A DNA stretch of 64,000 nucleotides from Chryseobacterium vrystaatense. GTDB lineage: Bacteria > Bacteroidota > Bacteroidia > Flavobacteriales > Weeksellaceae. Every line of letters starts with the position of its first letter. Positions within the stretch are counted from its first letter, which is position 1. A program made the translations under genes and the position numbers. Shown here piece after piece: positions 17,937 to 27,880 of this stretch. Below the pieces are notes generated by a model. The model was not told the origin of the DNA. It did not search any database and worked only from the letters and a program-made list of their open reading frames with translations. The stretch is taken from positions 62,001 through 126,000 of the forward strand of contig NZ_JPRI01000006.1 of assembly GCF_000737765.1 (NCBI RefSeq), given 5' to 3'.

Positions 17937-20900
17937 TTACTTATGTTTTACCAGAAGCCAGCTTGTATATTTTACCGTGGTAGAAGTTCCAAATTCTGAC
18001 CAGCTTATAAAATACCAGTAAGTGGCCGTAGGTACAGGTCTTCCGCCCATTCTTCCGTCCCATGTGTATCGGTTGTCAGGACTTCCTCTGAAAATTTCTG
18101 CCCCGTAGCGGTCAAATATTCTGAACTCCAGATTCGTATTGCTCATTAAAGCAGAATAGTCTATCTGTTCGTTGTGTCCGTCACCATTTGGAGTTATGGT
18201 ATTGATAAGGTTGATGATTGCAAACGGTTTTGTTATTTCCTGGCATAATTTGGAGTCTCTCACGAAAACATTGTGGGCACCTCTTGGAACATTGTTGAAA
18301 ACATTTGAATTCTGCCAGCTTACCCCATCCAGAGAATATTGATACGGAGGTGTTCCGCCACTTACTCCAACTGTTACAGTCGTTCCGTTGATCTCAATAG
18401 AAGTGATCATGGGAACAGGGTATTCCGTAACTGTAACATATTGTCTGTAAACACAGCCATTGAAGGTAAGTTCCACCCAATAATTTCCTGCTGAAACATT
18501 AGAAATAGAAGGGGATGTAGCTCCTGTACTCCAAAGATATTTTTCAAATCCAGGACCGGCATCCAGAGTGGTAGTGGCCTTTGGACAGATTATCACATCA
18601 TGTAAGATATCTGATTTTTTTGGTATTTTAACTGTAAATCGGATAGATGCGACTTCGGGACATACTCCGTTTTTTTCGAACCGTATATAATACGTTTGTG
18701 TACCTGTAATATTGACTGTGGCTAATATCGCGTTACTGTCATTCTGTGCATCGGTCAGATTTCCGTGGAAAGTATAAGTGACATTCGGATCTGCCGTAAA
18801 CATAGGAATAAACTGGGTAAGGTCTGCCGTTTTTGTTCCATCAAGATCATCGTCACATATAGTGGTCACAGCAGCTTTTGTGATCAGAGGTATTCTGGCT
18901 CCGATACTGAACTGTAAAGGTTTAACAACAACAGCACATCCATCAGGGGATTCCACTCTGATGTATATCGTGGTTGTGGCAGTATAGCTCCAGTTATTAG
19001 GAAGGGTATTGGCATTTCCTGCGTTGGCATCAGCAAGGGATGCGTAATATCTTACGTTGGTAAAGTAGCCCGGGTTATTTAGAACTATGCCTGTTATATT
19101 TGATAATATGACGGTAACTGTTCCATCCATATTGTCATCACAGAAAATACCGTTGTAGTTGTTCAGTATAATAGCCAGATTATATAGAGAAAGGGTAATT
19201 TGGGCAATACTTTTACAGCCCATACTGTTTTTTACCACTGCATATACAATGGTGCCGTCCGGAGCGGTATATGCAGTTGTTCCGGTGATGATTGCACCAG
19301 GATTTTCTGTCTGTGCATCAACCAGAGTAGGGTAATAGGTAATGGTTACCGGTGAATTGTTGGTTACATTGGCTGAAGTGAGGTTAAATGTTCCCTGTCC
19401 ATTGATGTTACAGGCATTTAAAGTGACATTCATGACTGTAATGGACTGGATATTTAAAGTGACAGTTACTGTTTCGCAATCTGTAAAAATAGGATCATTG
19501 CCACAGAATGTATAAGTGAAAGTATCTGTTCCTGCGGTTCCCGGTGTATTGACCGTATAGGTAATAATGCCTGTTAGCGGATCAACTACTGCTGTACCCA
19601 ATGCAGGAGGATTAACAATAGCCACTGTGGAAGGGACAGGAGTCTGTGCAGAACTGCTGAAGGCTGGAGTAATGGTTTGGTTAGTACAGACATTATAAGC
19701 GGACGTACTAAGTTTTGTACAGTTCAGGACTTTAAACTGCTCGGTCACAAGTGGTGCACAGCTTCCCATTGTTACGGAACAGGTATAGTATCCTGACTGT
19801 GTAGGTATTATAGATGACCCATTAGCTCCAGGAATAAGGTTTCCATTCACATACCACTGATAGGTATCGTAGATAATAGGATCTACTGTAAGTACCATCC
19901 CCGGAGCACAGTTTCCTCCTGACCGCAGAATAACGGGTTGCGTAGGGAAACCTGCAAAAAATCCTCCATATCCAACAGCATCACTTCCTGCATTAATTCC
20001 TGCAGTGATGGCTTTGTCAGAGATCACGGTTATCGTACCTGTTACATTGGGAATTCCGTAGGTAACCCAGTTATTGGTACCGGTCATATTGAAAGGTCCT
20101 GTAGCAGCGGGTGGAAATGCTCCGTTTACTGTAACAATGGCTCCTCTTTGGGTAATAAGGTTCAGTTTTGTTGGAATGTTAAGAATTCCTGAGGGGTTAG
20201 CATTGGAATGAACAAAGTTTTCGTTAATAAAGCCCAGTTCATTGATTTGTTTGGGCAGATAACAGTTCAGGGCAGGAATAAAATTAAACCCACCGGTAGC
20301 TACCTCGCTCCCCGAAGCGGAGTCTCCTGCAAGAACCTGATAGACGTATGCATTTTTTGATGTTCTGAGGTAGAGGTTGTAATGAGTTCCTCCCTGGATT
20401 TTATATTTTGAATCAGGAACCATAAAATACTGTCCCGCATTTAGAGTGGTAAGGGGAGGTATTTCGTCGTTGACAAAGATCTGTGTATTATCTTCTGTAG
20501 CAATGACGAGTGCTCCTTCCATATTGGATCCTATACTGCCGTTTCCTTTGACAAGAGCAAATTCAGTTCCCAGTCTTTCTACCGGAACGGCCTGATCCAT
20601 CAAAATATCAGAACTGGTAGCAAAGTTTCCGGCATACTGACCATTAAAATTTCCGTTGGTAACATTCACGGGTTTGTTGGCCACAATCTTTGCACCGATA
20701 ATACCATCAGAGTTTCCTGCAGTGGTACCAATACCATCTATGATATATGACTGCCCTTTATTAAGAGTAAATGTCATTGTTGGATTAGAAGCTCCTGTAG
20801 TTCCGTTGGAAAACTGTACTGTTGGCTTATATCCGCTTATGGTCACTGTTGTATTGTCTTCTGTGGCAAGAACACTGGCCATAAAGTTTAAGATAGGATT

Positions 20901-21335
20901 GTCTACCGTAATAGGAGCATTTGCCGCATAAAAATTTTTTCCTGTGGAAGGTATCCCTTTTGATGTGATAATCTCAGCGTGGTTGAATACAGAAAATCTC
21001 AAATTGGCATAAAAAGGAAATTCAGCTTTTAGATATAATCCTTTGGTGGTAGGAGTAAACAGATCGGTCTGATCTGTGGTAATGATGTAATTTCTTAATA
21101 CATCAAATTTCTGAGGATTATTTTTACTGATGTTCAATGTGCCGATTAGGACATTGTTATTGTAAATATTTACCGGGAAAGGTGTTGTTCTGTTGGTAGA
21201 TAAGTATAATTTCTGATAAGGATTAGGGCTTCCGCTCCTGTCCATCATGGGGGCAAACCAGTGCTCTCTGTCCAATTGGGCAAAGGTAAAGGTGAAAATG
21301 TAAAATATAAATAAAAAAGATAAATATTTCTTCAT
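17937..21335 (-). CDS. Giant T9SS type B surface protein with IgGFc-binding-like head, copy 1
   Basis: A protein of 1132 residues with a signal peptide (ends TFAQ). Residues 20-470 form an IgGFc-binding-like N-terminal region, recognised by paired VLATEDNTTVTISGY and VIATEDNTQIFVND blocks, TSKGIPSTGKNFY and DQAVPVERLGTEF. A Cys-containing Ig-like piece (YQWYVNGNLIPGANG), a cadherin-like segment (GIITYTVNTPG), two SLADANAGNA-type repeats and DAGPGFEKYLWSTGATSPSI follow. The C-terminus NTITPNGDGHNEQIDYS, FRIFDRYGAEIF, YTWDGRMGGRPVPTATYWY is a T9SS type B (gliding-associated) sorting domain. Likely a surface adhesin or matrix protein; ligand unknown. Confidence 0.85.
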   Translation of the reverse strand: MKKYLSFLFIFYIFTFTFAQLDREHWFAPMMDRSGSPNPYQKLYLSTNRTTPFPVNIYNNNVLIGTLNISKNNPQKFDVLRNYIITTDQTDLFTPTTKGLYLKAEFPFYANLRFSVFNHAEIITSKGIPSTGKNFYAANAPITVDNPILNFMASVLATEDNTTVTISGYKPTVQFSNGTTGASNPTMTFTLNKGQSYIIDGIGTTAGNSDGIIGAKIVANKPVNVTNGNFNGQYAGNFATSSDILMDQAVPVERLGTEFALVKGNGSIGSNMEGALVIATEDNTQIFVNDEIPPLTTLNAGQYFMVPDSKYKIQGGTHYNLYLRTSKNAYVYQVLAGDSASGSEVATGGFNFIPALNCYLPKQINELGFINENFVHSNANPSGILNIPTKLNLITQRGAIVTVNGAFPPAATGPFNMTGTNNWVTYGIPNVTGTITVISDKAITAGINAGSDAVGYGGFFAGFPTQPVILRSGGNCAPGMVLTVDPIIYDTYQWYVNGNLIPGANGSSIIPTQSGYYTCSVTMGSCAPLVTEQFKVLNCTKLSTSAYNVCTNQTITPAFSSSAQTPVPSTVAIVNPPALGTAVVDPLTGIITYTVNTPGTAGTDTFTYTFCGNDPIFTDCETVTVTLNIQSITVMNVTLNACNINGQGTFNLTSANVTNNSPVTITYYPTLVDAQTENPGAIITGTTAYTAPDGTIVYAVVKNSMGCKSIAQITLSLYNLAIILNNYNGIFCDDNMDGTVTVILSNITGIVLNNPGYFTNVRYYASLADANAGNANTLPNNWSYTATTTIYIRVESPDGCAVVVKPLQFSIGARIPLITKAAVTTICDDDLDGTKTADLTQFIPMFTADPNVTYTFHGNLTDAQNDSNAILATVNITGTQTYYIRFEKNGVCPEVASIRFTVKIPKKSDILHDVIICPKATTTLDAGPGFEKYLWSTGATSPSISNVSAGNYWVELTFNGCVYRQYVTVTEYPVPMITSIEINGTTVTVGVSGGTPPYQYSLDGVSWQNSNVFNNVPRGAHNVFVRDSKLCQEITKPFAIINLINTITPNGDGHNEQIDYSALMSNTNLEFRIFDRYGAEIFRGSPDNRYTWDGRMGGRPVPTATYWYFISWSEFGTSTTVKYTSWLLVKHK

Positions 21336-21354
21336 CTAGTATGGAGGTTTAACA

Positions 21355-21362
21355 CAAATTTA
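21355..21362 (-). promoter_or_regulatory. -7 promoter element, giant protein copy 1
   Basis: Reverse-strand TAAATTTG, 20 bp before the start; the same octamer precedes the other two copies. Confidence 0.6.
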
Positions 21363-21399
21363 ATAATTAAATGCATTCATACGTTGAAAAAATAATAAA

Positions 21400-21426
21400 A
21401 AAACCGCGATTTGATATCGCGGTTTT
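21400..21426 (-). terminator. Terminator of giant protein copy 2
   Basis: An 11-pair stem AAAACCGCGAT/ATCGCGGTTTT with a 5-base loop and a T-run on the minus strand. It separates copy 2 from copy 1. Confidence 0.85.
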
Positions 21427-21448
21427 AATATTCTTGAAAAGAATGGTT

Positions 21449-24256
21449 TTATTCAATGTTTTTAACTAAAATCCATCCAGTGTACTTGATTGGTGTTTTT
21501 TCTTTATTAGACTCATTCCAGTTGATATGGTACCAATATGTTCCGGTTACAAGTTTTTTATCATAATGTCTTCCGTCCCATTTGTAATTATTGAATTTAT
21601 TTCCGGTAAATATCATATTTCCATATCTGTCATAAATTACAAAAGAAAGATTTTCTTTGTAGCCAAGCTCGCTGTAGTCGATAAAATCATTTTTATTATC
21701 ACCGTTAGGAGTAATAGCATTGATCAAATTAGGAATGGTTACTTCTACTTTTGTAGGTTCACAATTATAGACATCTTTTACATAGAATATATGCTGACCT
21801 CTTGTAAGTCCTGTAAAGGTATTGGAATCCTGCCAGTTTGTTGGTGTATCTACAGCATACTTGTAAGGAGCTTTTCCTCCGTTTACAATCACTGTCGCTG
21901 TTGTGTTGGTAATTTCAATCTTCGTAATTACAGGGTCTTCAACTTTTCTTACTCTTACGATCTGCTTAAGAAGACATCCGTTTTTACCCAGGATCACTGA
22001 ATATTCTCCAATACCTACATTCTGGATTGAAGAAGTTGTTGCTCCTGTATTCCATAAATAAGATTCATAACCAGGACCTGCATCAAGGTTTGTTTTGCTG
22101 TCTACACAGATATACTGGTCAACAAGGATTGGAGATTTTTTTATTGGAAGAGGGATCAGTTCAATTTTTGCATTGGCTGTACACCCTTCGTTAGTTGTTA
22201 CTTTCACATATACAAATCCTCCCGGAGATGGATAGTTTTCAGGAGTAGTGATTTCATTGGTTCCTGCATTAAGATCAGCCAGTGAAGGATAATATTTTTT
22301 AACCACTGGATTGAAGTCTGTAACGACAGCTTTAGTCAGATCAAAATGGGCATTAGGATCTACGTCGTACTGACACGCTTTTATCAAAGCGTCTCTTACA
22401 AGAAAAGGAACTACTGTAAGATTTAATGTGATCTGTTCACAGTCTATAAATTCAGCGGCATTACCACAGAATTTGTAAACGATTTTATCCGGACCGTAGT
22501 AATTTGCTGTTGGTGTATAAGTAATAGTTCCGTTTGGATTCACCACAGCTGTACCATGAGTAGGTGCTGTAATGATCACCAGTGTCCCTGGAACCACAGT
22601 TTGTGTTGAAGAAGTAAACGCAGCAGTAATTATTTTAGTTGAACATGCATTCAGTGCTTGTGTTGTCTGTTTTAAACATGTAAATACCTTATAAATAGGT
22701 GTTATAATAGGTGGACATGTACCCATTGATACTTTTACTGTATAGTTACCCGAAGTTGTCGGTGCATAGGTATTGGCTGTTGCTCCCGGGATCGCTGTTC
22801 CGTTTAAGAACCACTGATATCCTTCATAGCTGTCATCTACTTCTAAAACAATACCTGGTGCACATTCCCCTGTTTTTTTTGTAATGATAGGAATAGAGGA
22901 GAACCCGGCGAAATAACCTCCATATCCTGCAGAACTGTATCCTCCGTTGATTCCGGCCGTTACAGCTTTAGTAGAGGTGATGGTAAGGTTTCCGGTGATA
23001 TTTTCTATAGCATAAGTTTGCCATTGGGTATTACCTGTAAGTGGGTATGGTCCTTCCGCCGCTAAAGGAGGGAATCCATTGACTAAAACTGTTGCTCCGG
23101 TCTCTGTTAAAATGTTTAATTTTAAAGAAATTCCTGAAGTAATCCCAGGCATTTCGTTGATTTTCCCAATTTCATCAATCTTTCTTGGAAGGAAACAGTT
23201 CAATGGTGGGATATAGTTGAATCCGTTAGTCGCATCACTTGAAAGTACGCCAATAAACTGATATAGATAAACATTTTTCGAGGTGGAGATAAACATATTG
23301 GAATGTGTTCCCGCGCCAGGCTGAGTTACATAGCTGGTTTCATTAATTCTGTACCATCCTCCTGCGTTGATCGTTTGAACCGGAGTCGTAGCGCCATTTA
23401 AAAATATTTCTGTATTATCTTCAGTAGCAATGATTAGACCACCTTCCATGTTTAGATTGGGAGCTGTAGATTTGGTTTTAACCATGGCGAAAGTGTTCCC
23501 AAGTCTATTGGTAGGAACCGACTGGTCAAGAACCGGATCTGTTCCACCAGGCGAGGTGGAAAAGTTGGCATTACAGCTTCCGTTGGTAAGGGTTATGGGT
23601 TTATCTGCCACAATTTTGGCTCCGATAAATCCTGTTTGGTTGGCCGCTACAGTTCCGGGGCCAGCATAAATAAATGATTTACCTTTATTTAAGGTAACGG
23701 TATGCGTATTTCCGGTAGGAGTACCTCCAAAAAAGGTTACCGGATTATTCCATGTTACAGTAACTGTTGTATTGTCTTCAGTTGCCAGAACACCTGCTGT
23801 AAAGTTATAAAAGCTTGAGGTGTTTGTATTTGGAGCAGCTGCTACAAAAAATTCTTTTCCTGTACCCGCTTTCCCTTTACTTGTGATAATTTCACCGTGT
23901 ACGGATTGTGCGAGCCTTAAACTACAGTAAAAAGGTTTGGTTCCCTGTAAATATAATCCTTTGGTACTTATCTGGAAAGCTTCATTAGCTGCCGTAGCAG
24001 AAATAACAGAGGCATCTACCGTATAAGTTTGTGGGTTACCCTTACTGATCGTAACCGTCGTAAGAGGAGTCGCCGAATTATTATTATATATTTTTACATC
24101 AAAAGGAGTTACCGAGTCGGTAGAAAGGTAAACTCTATTGGTATATCCTCCGTAACTGTCGTAGTACGGAGCAATCCAGTGCTCGGTATCCCTTTGTGCA
24201 AAGAGTGTATTAATTGATAAAAGAAGTAATACTAAGCTGAGTAGAAATCTTTTCAT
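21449..24256 (-). CDS. Giant T9SS type B surface protein with IgGFc-binding-like head, copy 2
   Basis: A protein of 935 residues with the same plan as its neighbours: signal peptide ending LFAQ, opening motif RDTEHWIAPYYD, paired GVLATEDNTTVTVTW and LIIATEDNTEIFLNG blocks, DQSVPTNRLGNTF, a YQWFLNGTAIPGATA Ig-like piece, a cadherin-like GTITYTPTANYYG, then DAGPGYESYLWNTGATTSSI and the type B sorting domain (NAITPNGDNKNDFIDYS, YDRYGNMIF, KWDGRHYDKKLVTGTYWY). It is about 190 residues shorter because it lacks the two FCDDN-type repeat segments of the other copies. Own promoter at 24279-24286 and own terminator. Confidence 0.85.
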   Translation of the reverse strand: MKRFLLSLVLLLLSINTLFAQRDTEHWIAPYYDSYGGYTNRVYLSTDSVTPFDVKIYNNNSATPLTTVTISKGNPQTYTVDASVISATAANEAFQISTKGLYLQGTKPFYCSLRLAQSVHGEIITSKGKAGTGKEFFVAAAPNTNTSSFYNFTAGVLATEDNTTVTVTWNNPVTFFGGTPTGNTHTVTLNKGKSFIYAGPGTVAANQTGFIGAKIVADKPITLTNGSCNANFSTSPGGTDPVLDQSVPTNRLGNTFAMVKTKSTAPNLNMEGGLIIATEDNTEIFLNGATTPVQTINAGGWYRINETSYVTQPGAGTHSNMFISTSKNVYLYQFIGVLSSDATNGFNYIPPLNCFLPRKIDEIGKINEMPGITSGISLKLNILTETGATVLVNGFPPLAAEGPYPLTGNTQWQTYAIENITGNLTITSTKAVTAGINGGYSSAGYGGYFAGFSSIPIITKKTGECAPGIVLEVDDSYEGYQWFLNGTAIPGATANTYAPTTSGNYTVKVSMGTCPPIITPIYKVFTCLKQTTQALNACSTKIITAAFTSSTQTVVPGTLVIITAPTHGTAVVNPNGTITYTPTANYYGPDKIVYKFCGNAAEFIDCEQITLNLTVVPFLVRDALIKACQYDVDPNAHFDLTKAVVTDFNPVVKKYYPSLADLNAGTNEITTPENYPSPGGFVYVKVTTNEGCTANAKIELIPLPIKKSPILVDQYICVDSKTNLDAGPGYESYLWNTGATTSSIQNVGIGEYSVILGKNGCLLKQIVRVRKVEDPVITKIEITNTTATVIVNGGKAPYKYAVDTPTNWQDSNTFTGLTRGQHIFYVKDVYNCEPTKVEVTIPNLINAITPNGDNKNDFIDYSELGYKENLSFVIYDRYGNMIFTGNKFNNYKWDGRHYDKKLVTGTYWYHINWNESNKEKTPIKYTGWILVKNIE

Positions 24257-24278
24257 GTGTGTGGAATTAGGATTTCTA

Positions 24279-24286
24279 CAAATTTA
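24279..24286 (-). promoter_or_regulatory. -7 promoter element, giant protein copy 2
   Basis: Reverse-strand TAAATTTG, 23 bp before the start. Confidence 0.6.
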
Positions 24287-24333
24287 AAATAATATTTGAA
24301 ATAGTATTAAATAAATATAACAAAAGTTAAAAA

Positions 24334-27300
24334 TTAATCACGATTTTTAATTAAAAGCCATCCGGAATATGAAACTGGTAATTTTGTATCCGGCTCTGTC
24401 CATGTGATTACATACCAATAAGTTCCCGTTGGTAGGTTTCTTCCATTTACTTTTCCATCCCATACATAGTTTTTGTCAGATGATTTGTAAACTGATGATC
24501 CATAACGGTCAGCAACCTCTATTTTCACATTCTGTTTGATTTTTAAATCAGAATAATTAAGTACATCATTAAGTCCATCGCCATTCGGTGTGATGGCATT
24601 AACCAGATTCAGAACCAGAAACTCTTTGGTCACAGGCACGCAGCCATCAGATCCCAGTACATAAACCTTATGTATTCCTCGTGAAAGATCTTTGAATATA
24701 TTAGAAGTCTGATAAGTAAATGCATCAAGGGAATATTGATAAGGAGGAGTTCCGCCAGTCACATAAACAGTAGCTGTAGTCCCGGACATATCTATTCGGG
24801 TAATGGTAGGAGCCTGGGCAGTCGTTACGCTTACCGTCTGACGGTATACACATCCGTTTGATCCCAGATCTACATAATAGTTTCCTGCACCAACGGTGAT
24901 GCTTGGGGTTGTAGCTCCGTTGCTCCAAAGATAAGATGAGAATCCCGGCCCTGCATCTAATATTACTTTTTCATCCGAACAGATCACCTGGTCGCGAAGT
25001 GTTCCTGATTTTTTTGGCGTTTTTAAAGTAAGTTTAAGAAGACCTGTATTAGGGCATCCTATACTGCTTTGGAATCTTACATAATACGTATGTACAGAAG
25101 TGATATTCTGAGTAGAGGAAATAGGATTTGTTCCTGCCTGTGCATCAGCCAGTGAAGAATGGAAAGACAGGATCACCGTTGGATCTGCTGTAAAAAAGTT
25201 TTTATAATCATTAAGATTGGCTGATTCTGATCCATTGAGGTCATTGTCACAGACATCGGTGGTTACAGAATTTGATAATAAAGGAATTTTATTACCAATC
25301 GAGAAATTGATCTGTCCCAACGCTGCTGTACAGTCACCAATGGTAGCAGAAACATTTACATAAACCGTTGTATTGGTGCTATAGGTCCAGTTGGCAGGAA
25401 GTGTATTGTTGTTTCCTGCAGCGGCATCTGCCTGATTAAGGTAATACTTTACCAGAAATAGACCCGAATTGCTTACAATCTGCGGGGTTACAGCAGCAAA
25501 ATTTACGCTGATGATTCCGTCAAAATTATCATCACAAAAGCTTGCATTAAAACTACTTGTATTGATATTAGGAGTAGGATTCAATGTTAATGTGATCTGA
25601 GCGGTTTTAGAACATCCGAACGCTGAAGTGACATTGGCGTAGATTATTCCTGCCGGTCCGGTATAAGCTGCAGGACTCATAATCTGTCCGGTTAAATTGG
25701 CGTTGGTGTAATAAGTTGCTGTAGTGCCCGTATCAGAGGTTAAAATAGCAGTGGTAAGATTAAAGGTTCCATTTCCGCTGGCATTGGCACACGCTGAAAG
25801 CGTAGTGTTTTGGGTCTGAAGAACATCGATATTCACGACGATTTTGAAATATTCAAAATCGGCAGGATTTCCGTTTCCGTCAATATAATAAATGAAAGAA
25901 TCTGTAGTGTCTGCTGTAAATCCTGCATTGGGTGTATAGGTGATCTGTCCTGTTGCTGGATTCACAGTTGCCGTACCATTTGTCGGCTGTGAAATAATAC
26001 TTGTGTGGGAAGGAACAATGGTTTGTGTAGAAGTCGTAAAAGCTGGAGTGATTACTTTGGTATTACATGATCCGATAGTATAAGTTGTGGTGGATATTGG
26101 CGGGCACAATGTATATTGGTATTCAGAGGTGTATCTTGATTCACAGTTGTTTTTCGTGATATAACAGGTATAAGTTCCCGCTCCATATAATTCAGGATTG
26201 ATAAAATAAGAAGTCGCTCCCGGAATTAAAACGCCATTGAAATACCACTGGTATGCATCATAACTGTTATCCACTTCCAGGCGGATTCCCGCGTAGCAGT
26301 CCCCCGTTTTTGTGATCGCAGGAACTGAAGAGAATCCAGCGAAATATCCTCCATAACCTACAGAGCCGCTTCCTGCAGCAATTCCTGCAGTGACAGGTTT
26401 TGTAGAATTGATGGTAACATTTCCGGAGACATTCATGACAGAATAGGTAACCCATCCAGGATTTCCGGTTACCGGGTAAGGTCCCGCAGCAGCAGCAACA
26501 GGATTGCCGTTCATCGTTACAGCTGCACCTGCCTGCGTAATGATATTAAGTTTGGTATTGTAATTAGTGCTGCCAATTCTATTAATAAATCCGATTTCAT
26601 TGATCTCTTTCGGTAAGAAACAGCTTAATGGCGGGATGAAATTCATACCTCCTGTCTGATAAACCGTATTTCCGCTTGCTCCGGCAAGAAGCTGATATAC
26701 GTAAACGTTTTTATTCGCAGAAATATTCATATTATAATGTCCGCTGCCACCCTGATTGATATAGTTGTTACCTTCAATCATATAGTATCCACCGGCACTA
26801 AGATTAACACCCGGTACAGGATTTCCGTTGACTATAAGAGTGGTGTTGTCCTCAGTTGCAATGATTAATGCTTTTTCCATTCCCACAGAAGCAGGCCCGT
26901 TGCCTTTTACCATAACAAAATCTTTCCCCAGTCTGTCTGTAGGGACCGCCTGATCCATCAGGACATCTACATTGCTGTTGTTCTGAGTGGTATAAAGACC
27001 GTTGAAGTTTCCGTTCGTCACTGATATCGGTTTATCTGCGACAAGCTTTGCACCTAGTAATCCTTTTCGATTACTCATTCCACCCATGTCACTTACAACA
27101 TCAATGATATAGGATTTTCCTTTGTTGATTGTAAATGTCCTTGTTGGCATTACACTGCCGTCAGAGAAAACAACGTCCGGGTTATATCCGGACAAGGTAA
27201 CTGTAGTATTGTCTTCTGTAGCAGTTACTCCCATGGTAGAATTTACATGATCTTTTGGAAAAGTAGTGGGAGCTGTTCCTATGAAAAAAGTCTTTCCGAT

Positions 27301-27687
27301 TCCGGCTAAACCTTTTGATGTAATGATCTCTGCCTGATTGGGAACAGAAAATCTGAAGTTGGCGAAGAATTTTTTAGCCCCTTTAGCATGCAACCCCATT
27401 GAATTCTGGGTAAAAAGGTTGCTCGCAGTGGAAGTAATCATATAATTGCTTGGAACACTCAGCTGTACAGGATTTCCTTTGCTTACCTGTACGGTAGAAA
27501 ACACCGTATTGTTATTAGAGACCTGTACCGAAAATGGGGTAGTCTCGTTGGTAGACAGGTATAGATAACATTGTGGTACTCCCTGTGGAGAGCTTGCAGA
27601 CATTGGAGCAAACCAATGCTCAGTATCCAGCTGCGCATTAACGATTAAACAAAGAAAAGTGCAGATCGCTAGTAGAAATTTTTTCAT
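24334..27687 (-). CDS. Giant T9SS type B surface protein with IgGFc-binding-like head, copy 3
   Basis: A protein of 1117 residues, closest in plan to copy 1: signal peptide ending VNAQ, LDTEHWFAPMSA, GVTATEDNTTVTLSGY and LIIATEDNTTLIVNG, TSKGLAGIGKTFF, DQAVPTDRLGKDF, an Ig-like YQWYFNGVLIPGATS with nearby cysteines, a cadherin-like GQITYTPNAGF, two FCDDN/VCDNDLNG repeats, DAGPGFSSYLWSNGATTPSI, and the type B sorting domain (NAITPNGDGLNDVLNYS, WDGKVNGRNLPTGTYWY). It is transcribed first among the three in strand order, but each copy has its own -7 box. No clear terminator between copy 3 and copy 2. Confidence 0.85.
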   Translation of the reverse strand: MKKFLLAICTFLCLIVNAQLDTEHWFAPMSASSPQGVPQCYLYLSTNETTPFSVQVSNNNTVFSTVQVSKGNPVQLSVPSNYMITSTASNLFTQNSMGLHAKGAKKFFANFRFSVPNQAEIITSKGLAGIGKTFFIGTAPTTFPKDHVNSTMGVTATEDNTTVTLSGYNPDVVFSDGSVMPTRTFTINKGKSYIIDVVSDMGGMSNRKGLLGAKLVADKPISVTNGNFNGLYTTQNNSNVDVLMDQAVPTDRLGKDFVMVKGNGPASVGMEKALIIATEDNTTLIVNGNPVPGVNLSAGGYYMIEGNNYINQGGSGHYNMNISANKNVYVYQLLAGASGNTVYQTGGMNFIPPLSCFLPKEINEIGFINRIGSTNYNTKLNIITQAGAAVTMNGNPVAAAAGPYPVTGNPGWVTYSVMNVSGNVTINSTKPVTAGIAAGSGSVGYGGYFAGFSSVPAITKTGDCYAGIRLEVDNSYDAYQWYFNGVLIPGATSYFINPELYGAGTYTCYITKNNCESRYTSEYQYTLCPPISTTTYTIGSCNTKVITPAFTTSTQTIVPSHTSIISQPTNGTATVNPATGQITYTPNAGFTADTTDSFIYYIDGNGNPADFEYFKIVVNIDVLQTQNTTLSACANASGNGTFNLTTAILTSDTGTTATYYTNANLTGQIMSPAAYTGPAGIIYANVTSAFGCSKTAQITLTLNPTPNINTSSFNASFCDDNFDGIISVNFAAVTPQIVSNSGLFLVKYYLNQADAAAGNNNTLPANWTYSTNTTVYVNVSATIGDCTAALGQINFSIGNKIPLLSNSVTTDVCDNDLNGSESANLNDYKNFFTADPTVILSFHSSLADAQAGTNPISSTQNITSVHTYYVRFQSSIGCPNTGLLKLTLKTPKKSGTLRDQVICSDEKVILDAGPGFSSYLWSNGATTPSITVGAGNYYVDLGSNGCVYRQTVSVTTAQAPTITRIDMSGTTATVYVTGGTPPYQYSLDAFTYQTSNIFKDLSRGIHKVYVLGSDGCVPVTKEFLVLNLVNAITPNGDGLNDVLNYSDLKIKQNVKIEVADRYGSSVYKSSDKNYVWDGKVNGRNLPTGTYWYVITWTEPDTKLPVSYSGWLLIKNRD

Positions 27688-27706
27688 GCTTTATTATAAG
27701 GGGCAG

Positions 27707-27714
27707 CAAATTTA
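27707..27714 (-). promoter_or_regulatory. -7 promoter element, giant protein copy 3
   Basis: Reverse-strand TAAATTTG, 20 bp before the start. Confidence 0.6.
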
Positions 27715-27828
27715 AACATTAATAATCTATTTTTACCTTAAAATATTCAGCAAATGAGCGCTTTTGCTTATGTTGTTGAATATTTAAAATTAGCGTCATA
27801 TTAAGTTAACAGCGAAGCATGATTCCAT

Positions 27829-27860
27829 AAAAAATCCCGGTGAATATTCACCGGGATCAG
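27829..27860 (-). terminator. Terminator of tsf
   Basis: A perfect palindromic stem ATCCCGGTGAAT/ATTCACCGGGAT followed on the minus strand by TTTTTTAT, 21 bp past the tsf stop. Confidence 0.85.
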
Positions 27861-27880
27861 TATTTTTCTTTGAAAGATAA

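Noticed and set aside
21400..21426. Hairpin between giant proteins 1 and 2 as a recombination site
   Set aside because: It has all marks of a terminator (GC stem, T-run) and no equivalent lies between copies 2 and 3.
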